A DNA stretch of 64,000 nucleotides from Actinobacillus genomosp. 1 (GCF_029774175.1 NZ_CP103834.1:134501-198500), one strand, 5' to 3'. Positions 1 through 9,040 are shown, numbered from the stretch's first letter. Program-made: numbers and translations. Notes: generated from the sequence alone by a model not told the origin.

Positions 1-515
1 GAAAGTCCTACGGATAAGGCGTGATGTTCATCAAAAAAAGTGAGCAGTAAATCTTTCCAAAATAAAATCAGAGCTAGTAACGATAATCCGATAATAATCG
101 CAACTTGCCATAAGTCTTCATCCGCAATACCGAGAATGTTACCCATTACAATCGCATTCACATCAACTGAGGTGGGGTTTAACGATACAATAAACATGCC
201 TAGTGCAAAGAATGTGGTAAAAATGAAGCCGATAACCGCATCTTCTTTTATTCGAGTAATACTTTTCACCCATAAAATAGAAAGAGCAGCAAGAATACCG
301 GAAAAAAATGCACCGAAGGCATAAGGAAGTTTTAACGCATAAGCGATAGCAACGCCCGGCACTACGGCATGAGAAAGTGCGTCACCAATTAAAGACCAGC
401 CTTTTAACATTAAAAAGGCAGAGAGAAAAGCACAAACCACACCAACCCCCATACTGACAAAAATCGCTTTTTGCATATAGTTATATTGGAATGGTTCGAG
501 TAGTAGTTCTAACAT
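1..515 (-). CDS. Metal ABC transporter permease (SitD/YfeD/MntB family), partial
   Basis: The reverse strand from ATG at 515 reads MLELLLEPFQYNYMQKAIFV and continues with SLIGDALSHAVVPGVAIAYA, the signature of ABC-3 family permeases for manganese, iron or zinc. The visible ~171 residues hold about five hydrophobic segments. The reading frame runs off the window edge, so the C-terminal third is missing. The start codon directly abuts the rnhB stop (TAA then ATG), with an AGG-type ribosome site inside the end of rnhB, so the two are probably co-transcribed. The sequence resembles SitD/YfeD more than ZnuB, but the exact metal cannot be read from it. The partner ATPase and binding protein would lie outside the window. 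Confidence 0.85.
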   Translation of the reverse strand, partial: MLELLLEPFQYNYMQKAIFVSMGVGVVCAFLSAFLMLKGWSLIGDALSHAVVPGVAIAYALKLPYAFGAFFSGILAALSILWVKSITRIKEDAVIGFIFTTFFALGMFIVSLNPTSVDVNAIVMGNILGIADEDLWQVAIIIGLSLLALILFWKDLLLTFFDEHHALSVGL

Positions 516-1109
516 TTATAAACCTAAGATTTTCTTCACTGGGGCGAAGCTCTTTCGGTGAAAAGGGGTTGCCCCGAATTGCGCCAGTTTTTCAAAATGT
601 AGTTTAGTCGGATAGCCTTTATGCTTTGCAAACCCGTATTCCGGATATTGCTCATCTAATTCATCCATTTCTTTATCTCGGGCAACTTTGGCTAAAATGG
701 AAGCTGCGCTGATTTCAGCAACTAAACTGTCTCCTTTTATGACCGCTTGTGCCGGCATCGGTAAAGTTGGAATACGATTGCCGTCCACCAACACGAAATC
801 GGGCTGAATATTTAATCCGGCAACCGCTCGCTGCATGGCGAGCATCGTTGCGTGTAAAATATTCAATTGATCGATTTCTTCCGGTTCGGCTCGTCCTAAA
901 GACCAACAAATCGCTTTTGCTTTAATTTCCTCCGCTAAAAGCAAACGCTTCTTCTCCGAAAGTTTTTTAGAATCGGCTAAACCTTCAATCGGATTATTCG
1001 GATCTAAAATAACGGCAGCGGTTACCACTGCACCCACTAACGGGCCTCTACCGACTTCGTCCACACCTGCGATCAAGTGGGCATTAGGATAAATGAAATT
1101 TGTGCTCAT
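516..1109 (-). CDS. rnhB: Ribonuclease HII
   Basis: 197 residues, normal length for RNase HII. This cytoplasmic endonuclease cuts RNA in RNA-DNA hybrids and starts removal of single ribonucleotides misincorporated in DNA. The acidic catalytic residues are visible: Asp17 and Glu18 in GVDEVGRGPLVGAV, Asp109 in LVDGN, and Asp127 in KGDSLVAEISAASILAKV. The C-terminal GYPTKLHFEKL stretch is also typical. In E. coli rnhB follows the lipid A genes; here it sits between rsgA (22 bp upstream) and the metal permease gene, all on the minus strand. Confidence 0.96.
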   Translation of the reverse strand: MSTNFIYPNAHLIAGVDEVGRGPLVGAVVTAAVILDPNNPIEGLADSKKLSEKKRLLLAEEIKAKAICWSLGRAEPEEIDQLNILHATMLAMQRAVAGLNIQPDFVLVDGNRIPTLPMPAQAVIKGDSLVAEISAASILAKVARDKEMDELDEQYPEYGFAKHKGYPTKLHFEKLAQFGATPFHRKSFAPVKKILGL

Positions 1110-1131
1110 TGCTATTGATTCTTATTTAATT

Positions 1132-2166
1132 TTATTCTTCAGTTCTAAAATGACGCTGACTTTTGGTTTCATCACGGCTTTCAATCAGACGATGATAGTT
1201 TTCAAAGCGAATTGTATTAATTTCGCCTTTTTCGACCGCTTCTCTCACCGCACAGCCCGGATCCGATTTATGTTTACAATCTCGGAATTTACACGTGCCT
1301 AGTACCGATTGAAATTCACGATAACCAAGCGTGATTTGCTCCGGTTCTAAATGCCATAAGCCGAATTCACGGATTCCCGGCGAATCGATTAAATTACCGC
1401 CTTGCGGCAAATGATATAATTTTGAAGCGGTAGTGGTATGCTGACCTAAACCCGACGTATCGCTGATTGTGCCGGTAAGGGCATTAACATCCGGTAGTAA
1501 TTGGTTGATTAGACTCGATTTCCCTACCCCGGATTGTCCGACAAAAATGGAAGTTCCTTGTGATAAATAGCGGTCTAATTTATCCATGTTTTCACCGGTA
1601 TCGGCAGACAGACAAAGCGTTTCGTAACCGATATTTTCATAAATAGCCAACTGCTTTTGGACTTCTTGTCGTTCTGCTTCCGAGAGTAAATCAATTTTAT
1701 TTAACACGATAAGTGCAGGAATTTTCGCTGTTTCACAAATCACTAAGTAGCGGTCAATAATATTGAGTGAAAGAGTAGGTAATACGGCGGAAACAATAAT
1801 AATTTGGTCGATATTCGCCGCCATTACTTTGATACCGTCATAATAATCGGGACGGCTCAGCTCATTTTTACGCGGATAAATAGCTTCGATTACACCGCTT
1901 ATTCCTTGTAACTGCTCGCTTCCTTTGCGCCAAGATACGTGATCACCGACCACAACATTTTTCAAGGTACGACGTAAATTACAGCGTACAATCTCTCCGC
2001 TATCCGATTCCACATCGGCGTGTTTGGCATGGCGGGTCACCACGATACCTTGTTGTACTTCGCCAAGCATATCGTCTTGCCATTCAAGCTCGGACTTAGT
2101 TATTTTTTTTCGGTGATTGGAATTGATTCTACGTTGCTGATTTTGAGTAAGTTTACGTTTGCTCAA
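1132..2166 (-). CDS. rsgA: Small ribosomal subunit biogenesis GTPase RsgA
   Basis: 344 residues. RsgA is a circularly permuted GTPase that acts late in 30S subunit maturation. Domain order fits: a basic N-terminus (KRKLTQNQQRRINSNHRKK), an OB-fold (about 35-110), then the permuted GTPase with G4 NKID (about 157), G1 GQSGVGKSSL (about 209) and G3 DSPG (about 262). A C-terminal zinc-binding segment contains CKFRDCKHKSDPGC. All functional motifs are present. The gene leads a minus-strand run rsgA-rnhB-permease. The divergent upstream gap contains gcvB. I could not fix its promoter with confidence. Confidence 0.96.
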   Translation of the reverse strand: MSKRKLTQNQQRRINSNHRKKITKSELEWQDDMLGEVQQGIVVTRHAKHADVESDSGEIVRCNLRRTLKNVVVGDHVSWRKGSEQLQGISGVIEAIYPRKNELSRPDYYDGIKVMAANIDQIIIVSAVLPTLSLNIIDRYLVICETAKIPALIVLNKIDLLSEAERQEVQKQLAIYENIGYETLCLSADTGENMDKLDRYLSQGTSIFVGQSGVGKSSLINQLLPDVNALTGTISDTSGLGQHTTTASKLYHLPQGGNLIDSPGIREFGLWHLEPEQITLGYREFQSVLGTCKFRDCKHKSDPGCAVREAVEKGEINTIRFENYHRLIESRDETKSQRHFRTEE

Positions 2167-2363
2167 AGGATTTCTCTTAGATTTAGATAGTTAAAATAGG
2201 GTTAAGGATACTATAAATCGAGTCGTTTATATAGTAGATGTTGTCAGCGGTTATGGATAAAAAAATTCTATATTTGAGGGGATAGATAAGAAATTTTAAT
2301 CAAAATGTTGATCAACTACTGACGAGGTTTACTCATTCTGTTACAATAACAAAGATATAAACG
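2167..2363. other. AT-rich intergenic stretch upstream of rsgA
   Basis: 197 bp between the start of rsgA and the terminator of gcvB. It must hold the rsgA promoter on the minus strand (TATAGT-like elements occur near 2210-2240), but I could not find a convincing -35/-10 pair. No ORF or hairpin was seen. Confidence 0.4.
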
Positions 2364-2388
2364 AAAAAAACCGCCCAAACGGGCGGTT
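2364..2388 (-). terminator. Intrinsic terminator of gcvB
   Basis: An 8-bp stem AACCGCCC/GGGCGGTT with a 4-nt loop, followed on the minus strand by a run of seven U. It lies at the expected 3' end of GcvB. Confidence 0.92.
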
Positions 2389-2558
2389 GATAAACCAAAA
2401 GGGTTCAAAATATACAGGAAGTGAAACGAGTAACTTAAAGTCACTCTAGTCTAGTTTCCTAGACCAATATGCAAACACAACATCATACTTAAAAATCTGA
2501 AATAGTTAAATTTACCATAAGAAATCGGAAACTTAAGCTATCACTATCCGTCTAAGTA
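2364..2558 (-). ncRNA. gcvB: GcvB small regulatory RNA
   Basis: About 195 nt on the minus strand, divergent from gcvA exactly as in enterobacteria. GcvB is an Hfq-dependent sRNA that represses many amino-acid and peptide transporter mRNAs. The diagnostic G/U-rich seed is present (minus strand TGTTGTGTTTGCATATTGGT, about 2462-2481). So is the second conserved block CACTTCCTGTATATTT (about 2408-2423), which matches E. coli CACTTCCTGTACATTT. The RNA ends in an intrinsic terminator. The 5' end is inferred from the promoter; a terminal ACTTA/TAAGT pairing at 2535-2557 suggests a 5' stem. Identity rests on motif and synteny, not a database search. Confidence 0.93.
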
Positions 2559-2566
2559 CGGCGCGC

Positions 2567-2595
2567 ATTATAGTGATGTTAGACCAGTATGACAA
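2567..2595 (-). promoter_or_regulatory. Sigma70 promoter of gcvB
   Basis: On the minus strand, -35 TTGTCA (2595-2590) and a perfect -10 TATAAT (2572-2567) are separated by exactly 17 bp. This predicts a start near 2558-2560. In E. coli GcvA and GcvR control this promoter; a GcvA site would be expected just upstream but I did not resolve one. Confidence 0.85.
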
Positions 2596-2672
2596 ACTAA
2601 AAATTTTAATTTTAACTATCAAAAAAAATAATGTAGTTGCACATTTGATTAATTAACCAAGAATAATTATCT

Positions 2673-3563
2673 ATGAACAAAAGACTTCCCCCTCTCAATG
2701 CGTTAAAAGCATTTGAATCTGCCGCCCGCCATCTGAATTTTACCAAGGCGGCGGACGATTTATTTGTTACGCAAGCTGCAGTCAGCCACCAAATAAAGTT
2801 ATTGGAAGATTTTTTAGGCGTTTCACTTTTTCATCGTAGAAACCGCTTATTAGAACTTACCGAAACTGGTGCGCAATATTTTGAAGAAATTCAACCGCTT
2901 CTCGAACAGATTGCGGTGGCAACCGAAAAAGTTAAACTAAAAAACAGCCGGCAAATTTTATCGATCAGTACCACGCCGTCGTTCGGTATGCACTGGTTGG
3001 TACCTCGTCTGAATAAGTTTCATAAAAAATATCCGGATATTGAAGTTCGTCTTACAACCGCTTCTCAAGACGAAGGTTTATTGGGTAAAGATATTGATGT
3101 CGCGATTTATTACGGTTCGGGGCATTGGCAAAATCTTGAAGCGATCGAACTTGTTCAAGCTCGTATTATGATTTTGGCATCGCCGGAGTATTTGCGTGAT
3201 CATCCGATTACCAAACCTGAGGATTTAGAAGGTAAAAATTTAATTCACGTTTGTTCACATACTAAATGGAAGCAAATGGCGGAACACCTGAATTTAAACA
3301 ATTTGGAAGCTGAATCCGGTCCGATGTATTCGAATACTTCGATGGGAATTCAAGCGGCTAAACACGGGCAAGGTGTTGTGGTCGCCAATAGAATCCTTGC
3401 GCAAAATGCGATAGAGGAAGGATCGGTAATTGAGGCTTTAACTACGGATGTTTATGATGAGAAAGCCTTTTATGTCGTTTATCCTCCGCAAATGGCCGAG
3501 GTGGCTAAAGTGAAACATTTTGTCGAGTGGATTACGCATGAAATTGAAGGAAGTTATAAATAA
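2673..3563 (+). CDS. gcvA: Glycine cleavage system transcriptional regulator GcvA (LysR family)
   Basis: 296 residues. The N-terminal helix-turn-helix (KRLPPLNALKAFESAARHLN, then TKAADDLFVTQAAVSHQIK) is nearly identical to E. coli GcvA, and the C-terminal two-lobed effector domain fills residues about 92-290. GcvA activates the gcvTHP operon with glycine and drives gcvB. The divergent gcvB gene supports the assignment over other LysR proteins. The stop codon overlaps the next start (TAATG), so gcvA heads a tight run gcvA-yjjG-cysB. No gcvTHP genes are in the window. Confidence 0.92.
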   Translation: MNKRLPPLNALKAFESAARHLNFTKAADDLFVTQAAVSHQIKLLEDFLGVSLFHRRNRLLELTETGAQYFEEIQPLLEQIAVATEKVKLKNSRQILSISTTPSFGMHWLVPRLNKFHKKYPDIEVRLTTASQDEGLLGKDIDVAIYYGSGHWQNLEAIELVQARIMILASPEYLRDHPITKPEDLEGKNLIHVCSHTKWKQMAEHLNLNNLEAESGPMYSNTSMGIQAAKHGQGVVVANRILAQNAIEEGSVIEALTTDVYDEKAFYVVYPPQMAEVAKVKHFVEWITHEIEGSYK

Positions 3564-4243
3564 TGAAGTATGAATGGGTTTTATTTGACGCTGATGAAAC
3601 ACTTTTTTCTTTTAATTCGTATTTGGGTTTAACCGCAATGCTGAAGCGGTACGGAATCGAATTTACACGAGAAGACTATGAAGCGTTTCAAGCGGTTAAT
3701 AAACCGCTTTGGGTTGCTTATCAGAATAATGAGATTACGGCGCAAGATATTCAGACTAGACGTTTCGCAAGACTTTCGGCACAAACGGGTATAGATGCTT
3801 TACAGCTTAATCAAGAATTAATGGCGGAAATGGCTTTGGTAAGTAAACCGTTAGACGGAGTAATGGCTATGCTGGAGCAGCTATACGGTAAAGTGAAGAT
3901 GGGGATTATCACTAACGGTTTTACCGAATTACAACAAAAACGATTGGCCAATACGAAAACCGAACGTTTTTTTGATATTGTAGTTGTGTCGGAACAAATC
4001 GGTGCGGCAAAGCCGGATCGACAAGTATTTGATTACGCTTTTACTTTAATGGATCAGGAAGACCGAACAAAAGTATTAATGGTAGGTGATACGCTTGCAT
4101 CCGATGTTTTAGGCGGTAATAATGCGGGGATTGATACCTGTTGGTTTAATCCTACTAAAAGTAAGAATCAAACCCAAATTCGCCCGACCTATGAAGTTAG
4201 CTCAATGAGCCGGCTTATTGAGATTGTTAAAGGAACTGAATAA
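3563..4243 (+). CDS. yjjG: Pyrimidine 5'-nucleotidase YjjG (HAD family)
   Basis: 226 residues. The HAD motifs are DADETLF (motif I, Asp9 and Asp11), ITNGF (motif II, about 113-117), the Lys of GAAKPDRQVF (motif III) and GDTLASD (motif IV). The family dephosphorylates UMP, dUMP and dTMP and helps clean up non-canonical pyrimidine nucleotides. The NKPLWVAYQN cap segment is specific to YjjG-type proteins. The start overlaps the gcvA stop by one base and the stop overlaps the cysB start the same way, so it is translationally coupled on both sides. Confidence 0.92.
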   Translation: MKYEWVLFDADETLFSFNSYLGLTAMLKRYGIEFTREDYEAFQAVNKPLWVAYQNNEITAQDIQTRRFARLSAQTGIDALQLNQELMAEMALVSKPLDGVMAMLEQLYGKVKMGIITNGFTELQQKRLANTKTERFFDIVVVSEQIGAAKPDRQVFDYAFTLMDQEDRTKVLMVGDTLASDVLGGNNAGIDTCWFNPTKSKNQTQIRPTYEVSSMSRLIEIVKGTE

Positions 4244-5226
4244 TGAAATTACAGCAATTGCGTTACATCGTTGAAATCGTAAATCAAAATTTGAATATTA
4301 CCGAGGCGGCGGAAACGCTTTATACTTCTCAACCGGGCATTAGTAAGCAAGTACGCTTATTAGAAAGCGAACTCGGTATTAATATTTTTGAGCGAAACGG
4401 TAAACATATTAAAGGATTAACGCCGGCGGGAGAAAAAATTGTCGCGATTGCGCGTGAATTATTGGTAAAAGCGCAAAGTATTAAATCGGTAGCCGAAGAA
4501 CAAACTCGTCCGAATCGAGGCGTATTACGTATTGCGACACCGAATACACAAGCGCGTTATGTATTGCCGCCGATTATTGAAAAGTTCAAAACCAAGTATC
4601 CGGAAGTTAGCCTACAATTACACCAAGGATCGCCAAGTCAAATTTATGATGCGTTGATGGCGGGCGAAGTCGATCTCGCGATTACAACTGAAGCGCAGCA
4701 TTTGTTTGAAGATGCGATTTTATTGCCGTGTTACTTATGGAATCGCTCCGTTATTGTGAAACCGGATCATCCGTTAGTGAAATTTGTGAACCAAAGTAAG
4801 AATTTAACGGTCGAAGAACTCGGTAAATATGATCTGATTACTTACACCTTCGGTTTTACCGGACAGTCGGATCTCGACCACGCATTTAATAAAGAAGGTA
4901 TCTTACCGCACATTGTGTTTACCGCAACGGATGCGGATGTGATTAAAACTTATGTTCGTTTAGGATTAGGCGTCGGTATTATGGCGTCAATGGCGCATAC
5001 GCCGGCGGATAGCGATTTGGTGGCGATTGATGCGAGTCATTTATTCCAATCCAGTATGACGCAAATCGCATTTAAACGCGGTACTTTCTTACGTAATTAT
5101 ATGTATGATTTTATTAATTATTTCTCGCCGCATTTAACTAAAATGCAAGTAGAAAAAGCCGAACAATTAAGAGAAAGCAATGCGATTCTTCGTTTGTTCG
5201 AAAGCACTAAATTAGAGGAAAAATAG
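4243..5226 (+). CDS. cysB: Cysteine regulon transcriptional activator CysB (LysR family)
   Basis: 327 residues, the long LysR form typical of CysB. The N-terminal MKLQQLRYIVEIVNQNLNIT and YTSQPGISKQVRLLESELGI match E. coli CysB closely, as does TATDADVIKTYVRLGLGVGI in the effector domain (about residues 228-247). CysB activates sulfate assimilation and cysteine synthesis genes in response to O- or N-acetylserine. It is the last regulator of a coupled cluster. Its TAG stop is immediately followed by the ATG of a small secreted protein with no gap. Confidence 0.95.
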   Translation: MKLQQLRYIVEIVNQNLNITEAAETLYTSQPGISKQVRLLESELGINIFERNGKHIKGLTPAGEKIVAIARELLVKAQSIKSVAEEQTRPNRGVLRIATPNTQARYVLPPIIEKFKTKYPEVSLQLHQGSPSQIYDALMAGEVDLAITTEAQHLFEDAILLPCYLWNRSVIVKPDHPLVKFVNQSKNLTVEELGKYDLITYTFGFTGQSDLDHAFNKEGILPHIVFTATDADVIKTYVRLGLGVGIMASMAHTPADSDLVAIDASHLFQSSMTQIAFKRGTFLRNYMYDFINYFSPHLTKMQVEKAEQLRESNAILRLFESTKLEEK

Positions 5227-5871
5227 ATGGGATTTATTAAAAAAATTGCGCTTTCATTTGTTGCAATTTCTGCATTAATTTCAACCGCTTGGGCGGATGA
5301 TTTCAATATTAAATATAGTTCGAATTATCTGATGCCGGCTTATGTACATTTTAAAAACGGCGGCGGTCAATATTCGATTCAATCGAAAATTAATGTACCG
5401 TTATATAACATTGTTTTCTCGGCAAAAGGGACGGAACGTAACGGTCAATTTAATATGCTGAGCTATCGTGATACGCGTAACGGTAAAACCTATGCGTTAG
5501 CCGAGATTGATTCTAATACGGTGAAATACGGTAAAGCGAAAGATCCGTTAAAACAAGAAGCATTAACTATGCCGACCTTTGACTTGTTTACCACTGCGTT
5601 TCAGTTAAGCTATTATGATCAATTACCGAATAGTTTCCAAACCACGAACGGTAAAAAATTATATCCGACACCGAATGTAAAATTAAACAAGGTACAAAAA
5701 GCCGTGACCGTGAAAGGTCAGACTTATCAGGAAATTACTTATAGTTTTAAAACCAGTGATCACAAAGCGATTACCGTGAAAAAATACGTAGGTGAAAAAT
5801 TCCCTCGTTATATTTCATATAATCGTGACGGCGATAACTACGAGCTAACCTTTGATAGCTTTGTAAAATAA
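5227..5871 (+). CDS. Secreted protein of unknown function (DUF3108-like)
   Basis: 214 residues starting with a clear Sec signal peptide (GFIKKIALSFVAISALIS, cleavage likely after AWA at about residue 23). The mature part is rich in beta-strand-like alternation, with many Tyr, Lys and Asn and no cysteine. The pattern of a YSIQSKINVPLYNIVFSAKG strand and a late EITYSFKTSDHKAI strand resembles DUF3108 periplasmic proteins, but that is a tentative family guess. The ATG directly follows the cysB stop, so it is probably translated from the cysB message. A USS-pair terminator follows. The function is unknown. Confidence 0.75.
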   Translation: MGFIKKIALSFVAISALISTAWADDFNIKYSSNYLMPAYVHFKNGGGQYSIQSKINVPLYNIVFSAKGTERNGQFNMLSYRDTRNGKTYALAEIDSNTVKYGKAKDPLKQEALTMPTFDLFTTAFQLSYYDQLPNSFQTTNGKKLYPTPNVKLNKVQKAVTVKGQTYQEITYSFKTSDHKAITVKKYVGEKFPRYISYNRDGDNYELTFDSFVK

Positions 5872-5889
5872 GCGAATGTTATAAAAAAA

Positions 5890-5940
5890 CAAGCGGTCTG
5901 TTTTGCGCAATTTTTTGCAAGAAACAGACCGCTTGCTTTT
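5890..5940 (+). terminator. Inverted USS pair acting as terminator
   Basis: Arms CAAGCGGTCTGTTT (5890-5903) and AAACAGACCGCTTG (5922-5935) are perfectly complementary and followed by a T-rich run. Each arm carries a DNA-uptake core. The pair sits between convergent genes (secreted protein and ansB). Confidence 0.85.
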
Positions 5941-5951
5941 ATGGCTGAAAA

Positions 5952-7001
5952 CTAGAAGTCTTCAAAATATTGTTGAATTGTATTGATGTCTTTAGTTTGA
6001 GTTAAAGCAAGTTGTAATAACACACGGGCTTTTTGCGGGTTGAGCGTACCTGATGCGACAAAGCCGTATTTAGAATCATCCACTTCCGCATCACGAGTGG
6101 TATAGCCGGTTGGCACTCGTGAAGAACGAACCACCGCAACTCCATTTTTCGCCGCTTGTTCAAGCAAGGCTAAATTCGCCGCATTCATATTACCGTTACC
6201 GACACCGGCAACCACAATACCTTGATAACCCGCATCTAATAAGGCTTTAAGCGGTTCGGTCGGCATATTGGCATACGCATAAATAATACCGACTTTCGGC
6301 AGTTCATTCAGATTATCAACCTTAAACGGAGTATTTAGCGTGTGCTTGCTTTCCGGTGCGCGTTCGTAATCGACTTTACTGTTATGAATATAGCCGAGCG
6401 TACCGAAATTCGGCGAGTGGAAGGTTTGTACGGCGGTGGTGCTGGTTTTAGTCACATCTCTTGCCCCTAGAACTTCATCATTCATCGCGACTAATACGCC
6501 GCGTTTGGCGGATTTAGCGTCTTTAGCCACCACAATCGAATTGTATAAATTCAACGGACCGTCCGCACTTTTCTCCGTTGCCGGGCGCATTGCACCGACT
6601 AAAACCACCGGTTTATCGCATTTTACCGTCATATCGAGGAAATATGCGGTTTCTTCCATCGTATCCGTACCGTGAGTAATCACGAAACCATCGGTATTGG
6701 CACATTGGCTATTAACGGTTTTCGCTAATTTTAGCCATACCTCATCACTCATATCTTGTGAGCCGATTTTGACTACTTGTTCGCCTTTAATGTTTGCCAA
6801 CGTCTTCATTTCCGGTACGGCTTCGATTAAGGTATCAATGTTCAATTGTCCTGCTTGGTAAGCCGAGCTGACAGCACTTTGACCGCTACCGGCAATCGTT
6901 CCGCCGGTTGCTAAAATCGTAATATTCGGTAATTCCGCCGCATACACGCTCGACATTGCCATAGAAAGCACAACGGGTAAGGCAAGTTTTTTGAGTTTCA
7001 T
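5952..7001 (-). CDS. ansB: Type II L-asparaginase, periplasmic
   Basis: 349 residues. A signal peptide (KLKKLALPVVLSMAMSSVYA) precedes the enzyme, which fits the periplasmic high-affinity type II isozyme. It hydrolyses asparagine to aspartate and ammonia. Catalytic motifs: ITILATGGTIAGSG with the nucleophilic Thr at about 35, and FVITHGTDTMEETAYF, which supplies the second Thr-Asp pair. Length is as expected. The gene stands alone, convergent with the cysB cluster and divergent from pyrG. Aspartate fed into fumarate respiration is the usual role in this family of hosts (inference). Confidence 0.95.
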   Translation of the reverse strand: MKLKKLALPVVLSMAMSSVYAAELPNITILATGGTIAGSGQSAVSSAYQAGQLNIDTLIEAVPEMKTLANIKGEQVVKIGSQDMSDEVWLKLAKTVNSQCANTDGFVITHGTDTMEETAYFLDMTVKCDKPVVLVGAMRPATEKSADGPLNLYNSIVVAKDAKSAKRGVLVAMNDEVLGARDVTKTSTTAVQTFHSPNFGTLGYIHNSKVDYERAPESKHTLNTPFKVDNLNELPKVGIIYAYANMPTEPLKALLDAGYQGIVVAGVGNGNMNAANLALLEQAAKNGVAVVRSSRVPTGYTTRDAEVDDSKYGFVASGTLNPQKARVLLQLALTQTKDINTIQQYFEDF

Positions 7002-7303
7002 ATAAGCTCCTTAAGATTAAAAAAGATACATAATTATCCCATGTAATCATAAGGAGATAGAAATACTTGCCTCTTATTCTTTGATCCGGTTCACAAAATT
7101 TATCCGTAAGAGAAGCGGGTGAATTTTTTCGTTTTATTGCAAAACAAAGTTGTAAAAAATTGGTTAAATTTGACCGCTTGTTGATTTTTCCGATAGCCAA
7201 AAAATACGTTTTACTATATACTAGGCTCCCGTCCTGATAGTTTTTATTTACTATCCATTCCGAATTTCTTATCTATTTAACTGATTAATCAAAGGCAGAC
7301 AAA
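7002..7303. promoter_or_regulatory. Divergent promoter region of ansB and pyrG
   Basis: 302 bp between two divergent starts. A GACCGCTTGT uptake core lies near 7171. An ansB ribosome site (AAGGAG on the minus strand) is just before its ATG. TATACT-like elements near 7219 could serve pyrG, but no full promoter could be assigned. Confidence 0.45.
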
Positions 7304-8941
7304 ATGGCAACGAATTATATTTTCGTGACGGGCGGTGTTGTTTCATCTTTAGGCAAAGGTATTGCCGCTGCATCTCTCGCATCAATTCTCGAAGCTCGTG
7401 GTTTAAACGTAACCATTATGAAGCTGGATCCTTATATCAACGTCGATCCGGGTACAATGAGCCCAACGCAACACGGTGAAGTGTTCGTCACGCAAGACGG
7501 CGCGGAAACTGACTTAGACTTAGGTCACTATGAGCGTTTTATCCGTTCTAAAATGAGCAAAGCGAATAACTTTACCAGCGGTAAAATTTACTCTGAAGTA
7601 TTACGCAAAGAACGTCGCGGCGATTATTTAGGTGCGACAATCCAAGTGATTCCGCATATCACCAATGAAATTAAAGAACGTGTGATTGAAGGCGGTAAAG
7701 GCCGTGATGTAGTTATCGTGGAAGTCGGCGGTACGGTGGGCGATATCGAATCGTTACCGTTCTTAGAAGCGTTACGTCAGTTAGCGGTAGATGTCGGTCG
7801 TGAAAAAACCTTATTTATGCACTTAACTTTAGTGCCGTACATTCCGACCGCAGGCGAAGTGAAAACCAAACCGACTCAACATTCGGTAAAAGAATTACTT
7901 TCAATCGGTATTCAACCGGACGTGTTAATTTGTCGTTCGGATCGTGCGATTCCAAGCAACGAGCGTAAAAAAATCGCCTTATTCTGTAACGTGCCGGAAC
8001 GTGCGGTTATTTCATTAAAAGACGTGGATTCGATTTACCGTATTCCTGAATTACTTAAATCACAAGGCTTAGATAGCTTTGTTTGCGATCGTTTCCGTTT
8101 AGATTGTCCGGAAGCGGATTTAAGCGAATGGGAACAAGTGCTTTATCGCCAAGCGAATCCGACCGGTGAAGTAACTATCGGTATGGTGGGTAAATATGTT
8201 GAATTACCGGACGCGTATAAATCGGTAAACGAAGCGTTAAAACACGCCGGTTTAACCAATCGCTTAACGGTAAATATCAAGTATATTGATTCACAAGATA
8301 TCGAAACCAAAGGTGTTGAATTACTCCAAGGTTTAGATGCGATTTTAGTGCCGGGCGGCTTCGGCTACCGCGGTGTGGAAGGTAAAATCCGTACCGCACA
8401 ATATGCACGTGAGAACAAAATCCCTTATTTAGGTATTTGTTTAGGTATGCAAATCGCACTCATCGAATACGCACGTAATGTAGCTGGCTTAACTCAAGCA
8501 AACTCATCTGAATTTGACAAAGATTGCCCGCAACCGGTAGTCGGTTTGATTACCGAATGGCAAGATGAGTCCGGTAATGTGGAAACACGTTCCGATGATT
8601 CGGATTTAGGCGGTACAATGCGTTTAGGTGCGCAACAATGCCACTTAATCGAAGGCACGAAGGCACGTCAAGTTTATGGTGCGGAAACCATTGTTGAACG
8701 TCATCGTCACCGTTATGAAGTAAACAATACGTTATTACCGCCAATCGAAGCGGCAGGCTTAAAAGTGAGCGGCTTATCGGCAGACCGTAAATTAGTGGAA
8801 ATTATTGAAATTCCAAACCACCCATGGTTTATTGCGGCGCAGTTCCATCCGGAATTTACTTCAACACCGCGTGACGGTCACCCGTTATTTGCCGGATTTG
8901 TAAAAGCGGCGAAAGACTATCAAGATAGCCATAAAGCGTAA
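7304..8941 (+). CDS. pyrG: CTP synthase
   Basis: 545 residues. It converts UTP to CTP with ATP and glutamine. The N-terminal amidoligase domain (about 1-267) starts NYIFVTGGVVSSLGKGIAAA with its P-loop-like GGVVSSLGKG. The C-terminal class I glutaminase (about 290-545) has the nucleophile Cys in YLGICLGMQIA and the His-Glu pair in FHPEFTSTP. A CTP-binding KPTQHSVKELL segment is also present. The gene is complete and alone, with its own terminator. Confidence 0.98.
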   Translation: MATNYIFVTGGVVSSLGKGIAAASLASILEARGLNVTIMKLDPYINVDPGTMSPTQHGEVFVTQDGAETDLDLGHYERFIRSKMSKANNFTSGKIYSEVLRKERRGDYLGATIQVIPHITNEIKERVIEGGKGRDVVIVEVGGTVGDIESLPFLEALRQLAVDVGREKTLFMHLTLVPYIPTAGEVKTKPTQHSVKELLSIGIQPDVLICRSDRAIPSNERKKIALFCNVPERAVISLKDVDSIYRIPELLKSQGLDSFVCDRFRLDCPEADLSEWEQVLYRQANPTGEVTIGMVGKYVELPDAYKSVNEALKHAGLTNRLTVNIKYIDSQDIETKGVELLQGLDAILVPGGFGYRGVEGKIRTAQYARENKIPYLGICLGMQIALIEYARNVAGLTQANSSEFDKDCPQPVVGLITEWQDESGNVETRSDDSDLGGTMRLGAQQCHLIEGTKARQVYGAETIVERHRHRYEVNNTLLPPIEAAGLKVSGLSADRKLVEIIEIPNHPWFIAAQFHPEFTSTPRDGHPLFAGFVKAAKDYQDSHKA

Positions 8942-8961
8942 TCAACTATTGCTATAAAGTG

Positions 8962-8990
8962 AGGCGAGTTTTATACTCGCCTTATTTTTT
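8962..8990 (+). terminator. Terminator of pyrG
   Basis: Stem AGGCGAGT/ACTCGCCT with a 5-nt loop, followed by TATTTTTT, 20 bp after the pyrG stop. Confidence 0.9.
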
Positions 8991-9040
8991 ACAAAAAATA
9001 ACCAAAATTTAACCGCTTGATTACATAAAAGGAGAAAATT

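Noticed and set aside
40..324. 94-residue plus-strand frame near the left edge
   Set aside because: It is the antisense of the ABC-3 permease, which has clear family motifs on the minus strand.
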